Origin: Liolophura sinensis
Taxonomy: Eukaryota; Mollusca; Polyplacophora; Chitonida; Chitonidae
Length of the DNA stretch: 64,000 nucleotides
Reading direction: 5' to 3'
Assembly: GCF_032854445.1 (NCBI RefSeq)
Contig: NC_088306.1
Coordinates: 22,727,764 to 22,791,763 of the forward strand
The notes beneath the pieces were generated by a model. The model made no database searches. It saw nothing but the letters and a program-made list of their open reading frames with translations, and had not been told where the DNA came from. This document shows positions 1 through 9,700 of this stretch, piece by piece. Each line of letters opens with the position of its first letter. The stretch's first letter is position 1. The position numbers and the translations under genes were made by a program.

Positions 1-498
1 GAGATAGCGTGTCGAAATTAGAACAACTTTTTCCACTTTTAAAACACTGTTTATATCGCAATAAAAATGCCCATTGAAAGAAAACAAAACAAACCACTAG
101 TGGGTATTTTTATCACCGTTTTATTTATAATAACGACATTAAAAACTATGATAATCACCATGCATGTGGTATCCGTCTGGTCCTCTTCACACGCGTGTAG
201 TTCAAGCCGGCAATGCGCCTGCCAGCCAGACGTGATGCAGTACACGCGCGTGTAACAGCTGTATGGTACCCATACAACACGCGTGTCCATAGTGGTCACC
301 TTTTTTGTTTTACTGCACATTCCCCGTACAGTCGCTTCGTGGAACATTATCCTGGTTAAAAGGTTTGAGAACTGCTCCTGTGAAGCATTCTCACATTCAC
401 ATTTGCATGGAAAGACTCATCCAATGAGTTGTGGGCCTACGGATTAAACTGTGGATATAAAAAACATGCATTTTGATGATTTGCTGTTGTTGTTGCAG
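1..498 (+). other. RYK intron (left end of window)
   Basis: No coding exon is seen. The stretch at 185-290 has several MluI-like ACGCGT palindromes in a short span. The end is a pyrimidine-rich tract and acceptor. Confidence 0.6.
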
Positions 499-594
499 CT
501 GATGAGATATCCATTCCTGCTACCAGTGGAGGTGTGAGAAGCTGGCCTAGAGGCACCGCAAATCTACCAATAAATGACACCTTCTTCTACTATG
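499..594 (+). CDS. RYK: RYK exon 1 of window: extracellular juxtamembrane segment
   Basis: The acceptor is TTGTTGCAG and the donor is GTAATT. The first two bases complete a codon begun in an exon left of the window, and the last base starts a codon finished in the next exon. It encodes about 31 residues ending NDTFFYY, followed across the junction by DPQQAQN, which matches the position of the YDPVH stretch just before the membrane in vertebrate RYK. Two Asn-Xaa-Ser/Thr sites (NDT here, NMS in the next exon) suit an extracellular location. Confidence 0.8.
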
Positions 595-750
595 GTAATT
601 AGATTATAATAATAATATTTTATTTGGCCTCTCATGCAAGAATTCACTTTACTGCTGATTTGATTTTGTAACGTTGAATTTAGATTGCCATACTTTTTAT
701 CTAAAAATTTCTTTCACACTACCCAGAGTACCTTTCTTGACTTTTAGTTG

Positions 751-795
<45 letters not shown>

Positions 796-3700
796 AGTCA
801 TCTTATACATATATCAGATTGTTATTTCTGAACATTCTGCTTTTTATTTCTATTTTCATTTTTGACTTTATTCCAAAAGATTTTCTTTAAAGGAGAAAAA
901 AAAGGAGTGAATGAAAAAGGTTTATGATGTTTCTTGAAATGATGTTTCGCTTAACCCGACATGTTTTCTCCCCTTGGCATGATCCCTTACTGAGAACAGC
1001 TATTTCTGATTATATGGTTTCTGTCCCTTCTTTCTTTTTCTGGGGTTTATCTCCCTACATTCTATTGTCATGGTTTACCTCCCTTGTTATCATGGCTTTA
1101 ATATTGCACCAGGTTTCAGTTTCCATGGTTTATCTCCCTTATTTCGGTCGTCATGGTTTACCTCCCTTGTTGCCCTGGCTTTAATATTGCACCTGGTTTG
1201 AGTTTCCATGGTTTCATATCTTTACTGCAGATCCTCAACAAGCTCAGAACATGTCCTCCTCTACCCACATCTTCTACATCGCTGTTGGATGCGCCTGCGC
1301 TGTCATTTTACTCATCGCCATGGCGGTAGCTGTTTACTACCTGAACTCACAAAAATCAGGAATGAGGGGATATACGGAACGGATGAGGTATGCATTGACA
1401 GGATATGAAGGGGCCATGGCATAAAACTGGTTTTAACACCACTTGGCAAAAATATATAATACAGCATTTAAAAAAAGCATGGTTCTGCATTTTCTGCTTT
1501 GGTTCTTCATATAGTCACAATAAATCGTTACTTTTGTTATTTTGAGTTTAGTCTTTCACAAAATAGTCCATTATCCGTTTACGGATCACTTTGAACAACC
1601 ACGCACATACAATGATGCTTCTATTCTGAATTTATAGCAGTCACATATTTGTCTTATCTTTTGATGCGATCAATGCCTTGACCTTTTAACCTTGTTGCTC
1701 TTCCCACAGTGAAACTGACAGTTCACAGGCGCTCTCCCAGCAGAGTCAGTTGTTGTTACACTCAGACACGCCCAATAATTCTACTGTTGCCCCAACAGCC
1801 AATGGTGAGTGAACCCCTGTGGATAGCGCAACGTGGAAGTTATGTCTCTGCTGCTTGCTATTCATAGTTTTTGCCCAATGTGAGAAGCCATTTCGCTCCG
1901 CTCCCCCTTTCCTCCTGCTTGCTGCCTTTGGCTTCTCCTACAGGCTTCATCGTTTTCCAAGGTTGTTGTGTTGTTTTGCTCGTTTTTGTGCATGTACAAA
2001 ATTTTTTTCAACCACCTATTCATGAATCATTAACTGAAATAAGTTGTTTTAACTGAAAAAAAAAAAAACAAAAAAAAAAAAGAAAACGTGGATTTCTTGA
2101 GTGTTCTCTGACTTCAATGTAAAAAAATTTCCAAGGCTAAAAAAGATTTGTTTTTGTGCCTGCTGGTTAAGTGGAAAATGTATGTATTAATCCCCAAAAG
2201 TTCATGTTTGTTTGAGAATAGGAGTAAGAAAATACTTTTTTAACTGTACAGCATCATGAAGTACCTTTGTAATTGCAGTTGTGATGCAATTTTCTTTCAA
2301 ACATGGAAAAATTTCCGAGACAATTTGTGTGTGCATGAGATTGGAATAAAGTTGGCTTTTTTGATTCAGAACTGTAGCCAAACATTACGCTTTTATAGGA
2401 ATTGTGAGCAGTTTGTAATTACTCGCATTTTAGTTTGTTTTTTTTGCAGTGGAAGCTTTATTCTAATACGTTACACCAACTTGTGGTAAATGATTATAAA
2501 TGATAAAATTTCATTTGAGTAAATTTGATAACTTCAGATAAAATATTGTCATCACCATCATCATCATCATCATCATAACTCATCACCATCTTTCTGTCAC
2601 CATGGTGATAATGAATGCCACCTGCATGCTGGTTGGTACGTGAACAATCACATGACATGCTCTGTCATCACTTCTTGCTGTAGACTTGAATGCCCTGTTC
2701 ACTTTATTTGTACTATATCTTGAGTGGTCTCCCTTGGGGCACTCTTTTGTATTGCCTCATTTCACCCTTAAATGTTTTTCCAGCCACATCTGCTGTATGC
2801 ATAGAGTCGGAAACCCCTAACAGTACCCCTGTGTCCACAGTTGAGACTAATGGTGAGTTCAGCTGGCATGGCCATTGAAGAAGAAAATCCCCTTAAAGCC
2901 CCCCAAAACAAGGACATGGATTCACTTGAAACATAACAACAAAAAGAAACAAAACTGGGATTGAATAGTAACATGGGGAATGGGGAAAATTGCAAAAAAC
3001 ATCTGTTCTGTAATGAGTATCTACAGGAGCCATAAGTTGTAAAGTAAAAGACTTGCAGTTTTGTCCAACAGTGAATAATGTCAGAATTTTGATACATGTA
3101 CACACAGTCTGCTAAGGGGAAGATCTAATGGCAGCTTTGTTGCACAGCTTCCAATAGACAATAATCCAAAAGCTTAACTTCATGTAGCGCTGCTTTCCTG
3201 CCCTATCAACCCTGCTTCATTTGCAGATCAAGTATGCAATTGTGGTGTAAAGGGTAAACGATTTGGTTAGTTTGTATCGTACATCTTTGAGCTTGTCCTA
3301 GCAATGACACAGTACAAAATTGCCAATATTCACGAACTTCAGTGTAAATTTATGTGAAATTAAGTGTAAGCTAAAATGTAGCAACTGAGTTTACAGCTTA
3401 CTTCAGGTAGATTATACCGCATAATGGAATCACATTAGAGTTACAGGTGGTTCTCAAATATTACCCTGTGCGTTTTTCATCATCATTGATCGTCCTGTTT
3501 TGTTTTGTGGTCATTCAGTGGATGTTCTGATATTATCAGTATCTGTTGATTGCTTTTTTTTTTTTTACATATGTACATTGTTAAGTACATTCATCGTGAC
3601 ACTGTCTTCACTGATTGTTTATAAACTGTGGTACAGTTGTGTTTACGACATTTCTATTTATTTGCAAAGGTATACAGGGACGAATCTTCAGTAAGATGTT

Positions 3701-6700
3701 GAAGAGTGTTTTTTCTGTTGTTGAATGTGCTGGAAACACAATGAATTGAACATAAGACTAGTCAAACTTTGCTCATGAAGCACGTGAAGTATCTGTATAG
3801 GCTAACGAAACTAATGAAGAAAGCTAAAAAGGATGCTGGTTTCTGTAAAACAGATTGGGTGGTTTGGCCTCCTTCTCTGTTATCAGTTCATCATGGTCAA
3901 CTTTGTATCAGAGCCAGGAAAACCACCTTCAAGACATTTGTCTGTGGACAGCAAAGACATCGCATCCGATCTGATGGATATGTTATTGAACCCTTTTGTA
4001 GCATTTCCAGTTAAAAAGGTCCCACATCCTTTGAAAAAGCCTGGTGTATGATTTATGAGCTCTTCCACTCCAGAGATACTCAACGTTTACTGTTTAGGAG
4101 TTTCCAAAAATATAACTTGGGAAATGTTTTAACAGTTGCATGAGAAATTATGTAATTTTTTTTAATTTGTGTTCTTTGTCTTTTTTTGTTCATATATTTT
4201 TAATTAGCAGATGTAAATTCAAGTATATTTGGCGTAAGATGTGCACAATATATTTCAGATAAATAGTTTGCAGTTTTTTGGTTTTCCTTGTCACAAACGT
4301 GTGTTTATGCCCGGTGTTTTGTTATGTGCCCCTCAGGTGTAATAAAGAAAGGTTATCTGCACATCACTGACCTCAAACCCACGGACGTCACAGCCATGTT
4401 AAACGAGGTCCATTTAGAGCGTAACAAGATCACGCTGGGAGAGGTACTGCTAGAAGGTAAAGCTCTCAGTGGGGAAAATCAGAAGAAACATGGTTGAAAA
4501 TGTCTCGAAGAGTATGAAGTTTAGAACCTATGATTTTTCATTTTTCATGAAGGAGTTTAACAAAGATTATTGCTTGGTCAACAACGACTATGACATCATT
4601 TAACATCAGCCAATCAATCGCTCAATAAATGATTCAGCCTTAATTAGGCCCTGGCCTTATTATGCACCTTAATGCTGGGCCGCCGTCATATAAGTGAAAT
4701 ATTCTTGAGTACGGCGTAAAACACCAATGAAATAAATAAATAAATAACGTAATTAGGCCTATAGGGTTAATTGAATGAAGTAGGATTGGTTGAATTGAAT
4801 TGAAATGTTCAGTAGATATGGCCATTTGACAGTCTGACAATTTCCACGTACCCTTCCACAAATCTCTCCACATGAAGATGGAGTACAGTGTTAAACATCG
4901 ATCAAATAAATAAATAAATCTACAGTATAGAACAGTATATCAAGAGGTATACCAGAAGTCTGTCTACAATTAAAAACAGAGAACACTACCTTTTTATTTG
5001 ATTGGTGTTTTAACACGAACTCAGTAATATTTTACTTTTGTGATGGCAGCCAGCATTATGGTGGCAGGAAGCAGGGTATAGCCTGGGGGAAACCCATGAC
5101 CATCTGCAGTTTGCTGCCAGAGAGAAGCTCACTTAAACTTGGAGAAAACATAAAAATGACATAAAGTTCAGATGAAAGAGTGCGAAAAGTTATTCCTAGA
5201 TGTGGTCTTCAATATTTTTTCCAATTTTTCCTTGAGAAAAAGACACTTGAAAATAATCTTTGTATGGTGGGTAATTGGGGACCACCTTTTGGTATTGTAG
5301 TCTTTGTTTAATAATGTCATAAATGAGGATGTAACACAGGTTTAGTAAATATTTTTGCACTAGAAGTTGTTCCTTTCAACTGACAAATGTATTAAACCTC
5401 CATTTTGATCATATTTATATTTTTAATATAAATATTATCATAATTTAAGTCAAATGCGTATGTTTTCGATATAAACAACAAATTTTAATTTCAAATAAAT
5501 TGATTAGACGAGCATCACATCCCTATTTAGAACTATGCAACAACAATAAATACCAAAAGTTGGTCCCAAATTCCCACCACACAAAACTATTTTCAAAAAC
5601 CCTTTTCTCTTGAACAAAAAAATCCCCCAAAATATTAAAGATCACATTTGCAAATAAGTTTTGATGCTCTTTCATCTGATTTTGGCATCATTTTTATCTT
5701 TTTTTTTTCTCGTTTAAACTCACAGCAACTGCATTAGTAAGAGGCTCCTAAGTCCTTGTGCTACTCTAGCATGCTAACCACTAGACTATGGCGGTCCACA
5801 AAACAGAGAATAAGTTCTGAATCGTGTGTAGCAGTTCAGCATGCTTTGTTGTTTGTTAACAGGACCTTTGGTAGAATATATCATGGAACTATAGTGGGTG
5901 AGGATGAAAATGACTTGTCTGCACAGCAAGATGTCTTCATTAAAACAGTTATTGGTAAGTGAATTTGCAGTTAGAATATGTTTTCTGCCAAAGACCAACA
6001 GTACAATTGCTTTTATGTTGATAATAATGATCAAGGTGTTAGGGACTCTTACACACTGAACTGATGTGATTTTTGGCCTACTGTTTCTGAAAATAAGGTC
6101 TGGTATCAAGAGAAATCTGTAGCTGTAATCCTATCACTCACAATTTGTGGTTTCCAAAAAAAATTATCAAATTTTTCAATCATGTACCAGTAATGTGAAA
6201 CTTCAATAGACCATTCTTCTGATATTTCAAATGTAAATTAGCTCATCTATCTTATGGTTCAAGTGTAGAAATCAGTAGTCATTATTTTGATAATTTAAAT
6301 ATCTGTCAGACATTTGATTGATAATTTAAATGACAGTCTCATTAGTTCTCTCATTGGTTAACAGTTGTGTAAATTGCTCAGCATCTGTTACCGGGGGTAG
6401 TGTGTTCTGAATGGTCAATGACTGTTTTTGTGCTATGATTGGTCAATATTATCGTGCTCTGATTGGTCATTGACTGTTTGTGTACTGTGATCGGTCAGTA
6501 CCTGTTTACTGTGCTCTTTGTGTACTGTGATCGGTCAGTACCTGTTTGTGTACTTTGCTTGGTCATTGACTGTATATGTTTTCTGATTGGTCATGGACTG
6601 TATGTGTTTTCTGATTGGTCCATGATTGTATGTGTTTTCTGATTGGTCCATCACTGTATATGTTTTCTGATTGGTCCATGACTGTATGTGTTTTCTGATT

Positions 6701-9700
6701 GTTCCATGACTGTATGTGTTTTCTGATTGGTCCGTGACTGTTTGTGTTCCAGACCAGGCCCGTCCAGATCAGGTTCAGACGTTCCTCACAGAGAGTTGTT
6801 TGTTTCGTGGCCTCGCTCACCAGAATCTGAACACCATCATTGCAGCCTGTCTGGACAACGAGAAACAGCCAATGGTCATTTATCCTTATGCAAATGAGGG
6901 CAATTTAAAGAAATTTTTACAGAAATGTAGAATGTCAGATACAGGAGCACATCAGGTGAGAAACTTGGTCAAGATGTTTAAAGAAAACATCTTTTTTTGT
7001 TATTGGCTTTAGATTTTTTTCTCTGGGCTAAAATTGATTGTGTCACAAGTTCATGTAAGTGATGAGAGTATGGACAAAGCAACCAACTTGAGATGAAGCA
7101 TTCGGATTAACATTGGACACTATTGTGGGCCTAAAATAAGACATAAACACAGCAGTCGGGGCATGGCTTTTGAATATTGATTGAATGGCTTTCCAAAATG
7201 ATTGTGTACATTATTTCTGCAGGTATCAATACACCATTTTAGTGTTGCTCATGCTGTAGTTACAAGTACACCATTTTAGTGTTGCCCATGCTGTACTTTG
7301 TTACAAATACACCCTTTTAGTGTTGCTCTTGCCGTAGTTTGTTACAAACACATGTAATATGCACAGAGGAGATAGCAAGACCATGACATTAAACACACAC
7401 TGTTTAATGGATATTTTCATGAAAGATGTTTAATATACCTTATGTGATGTGTGTGTGAAAATACCAGTCTTGCATCTGATACATTTTGAATAATTGTGAA
7501 TTTTAGAGTGTGATTGATATTTTTAGTCTCTTTAAAATGACTGATATGTAGGAGTCTGTTTAACACAACTGATGTGCAGGAGTCTCTTTAACACAACTGA
7601 TATGTAGGAGTCTCTTTAACATGACTGATATGTTAGAATCTGTTTAACACAACTGATGTGCAGGAGTCTCTTTAACACAACTGATATGTAGGAGTCTCTT
7701 TAACATGACTGATATGTTAGAATCTGTTTAACACAACTGATGTGCAGGAGTCTCTTTAACACAACTGATATGTAGGAGTCTCTTTAACATGACTGATATG
7801 TTAGAATCTGTTTAACACAACTGATGTGCGGGAGTCTTTTGTTTTTAACACAACAGATATGCAGGAGTGTTTTTAACACGACTGATGTGCAGGAGTCTCT
7901 TTAACACAACTGATATGTAGGAGTCTCTTTAACATGATACTCTCCTATGTTGTCTCTCAGGCTCTGTCAACACCACAGCTGGTCTACATGGCCATACAGA
8001 TCATACGGGGGATGCAAGCCTTACACCGCAAAAAAATAGTCCATAGAGACTTAGCCACGAGGAATTGTGTGTAAGTAGTTTTGACATTGTCACCAGATCA
8101 TGAGGGATCTGCGGTTACTGAGGTTTCAAGTCGAGCCCATGCTGGCCTCTTCCCTTGCTACATGCGGTGAATGTTCCAACATCCATGTTCCAAATCTTGC
8201 TACATGTAGCGAATGTTCAAGTATGCAATGTTGCTATATCTAATGAATGTTCAGGTATACTCATTTGGGTGTAGTTCAACGCCATGCACATGTCCAGCTC
8301 ATGCTGCATGGCTTAATTTTTGTCCGTACATGGGAAGGTGTGCCAGCAACCTGCGTATGGTCGTGGGTTTCCCCCAGGGCTGTGCCAGCTTTCCTCCCAC
8401 CATAATGCTGGCCACCATCATAAAACTGAAATATTCTCGAGTGAGCCATAAATCTCCAATAGAATCAGTCAATCAAACAAACAATCAAACAGCATAGTAG
8501 GTTTAAGTATATACAATAAAAGTGAAAATTCTTGGGAATGGCATTAAATAGCAATTGAATAAATAGAATCCTGTGTTGTTGTTGTTGTAGAGTTGACCAG
8601 CATCTAACAGTCAGACTGATGGACAACGCTTTATCACGGGACCTGTTTCCTCAGGACTACAACTGCCTGGGTGACAATGAGAATAGACCGGTCAAGTGGC
8701 TATCTGTAGAGGCTATTCTGGAGAAAAAGTTTACCCCTGCCAGTGATGTGGTAAGCTTAGCCAAATTTGACTGCTTCAGAACTGGTTTTCTTTGCACTCC
8801 TTTGATCAGGCGACACCAATTTTATATAGTGTTTTACGAGCAAACCTAAACAGTTTAAAAAAGAATAAAAGCTAAACTGCAAATAAATGCAAAAATGCAA
8901 ATGTTCGATCTCAATGGTTTTTTTTTTTTTTGATGATTTTTGTGTTTTTCTAAGCTTCCCAATCATATGAATGTGTCTTCAACAGAGATAGCTAGCTAGT
9001 CTACATTGCCCACATATTAGGTGATTTTCAGATTTCTTTTTTTCTTTCTATACCCCTCCTTTGACGTTGAAAAAAGATTTATTCTACCAGTAAAACAACA
9101 ATTGACGTGGCATTAGCGTCTTTTCTTTTCTTCATAAAAGACACATTGCTTTTTTGGGGAGGTTGGGGGGGGGGGGTGTATTGGCTCAGTACTTATGCTG
9201 CTGCATTAGTTTCATTATTTCTTTAGCACATGTATCCAGATGAAACCCATCGACTCCAGTTACTCTTTGTTAACTACAATATGGCTGACATTTTGTTTCT
9301 AAATCCAGTGGCTTTAATGTAAAGTTCCATCTATGTCTATCTTCACCACAATATGGCTGACATTTTGTTTCTAAGTCCAGTGGCTTTAATGTAAAGTTCC
9401 ATTTATGTCTATCTTCACTACAATGTGGCTGACATTTTGTTTCTGAATCCAGTGGCTTTAATGTAAAGTTCCATTTATGTCTATCTTCACTACAATATGG
9501 CTGACATATTGTTTCTAAGTCCAGTGGCTTTAATGTAAAGTTCCATTTACGTCTATCTTCACTACAATATGGCTGACATTTTGTTTCTGAATCCAGTGGC
9601 TTTAATGTAAAGTTCCATCTATGTCTATCTTCACCACAGTATGGCTGACATTTTGTTTCTAAGTCCAGTGGCTTTAATGTAAAGTTCCATTTATGTCTAT

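Noticed and set aside
5835-5862. Upstream acceptor for RYK exon 6 as the true start
   Set aside because: It restores frame but inserts about ten residues into the conserved glycine loop; a one-base error is more likely. Kept as an alternative only.
6563-6820. 85-codon repetitive frame on the - strand
   Set aside because: It is the reverse reading of the 28-bp minisatellite and overlaps RYK exon 7.
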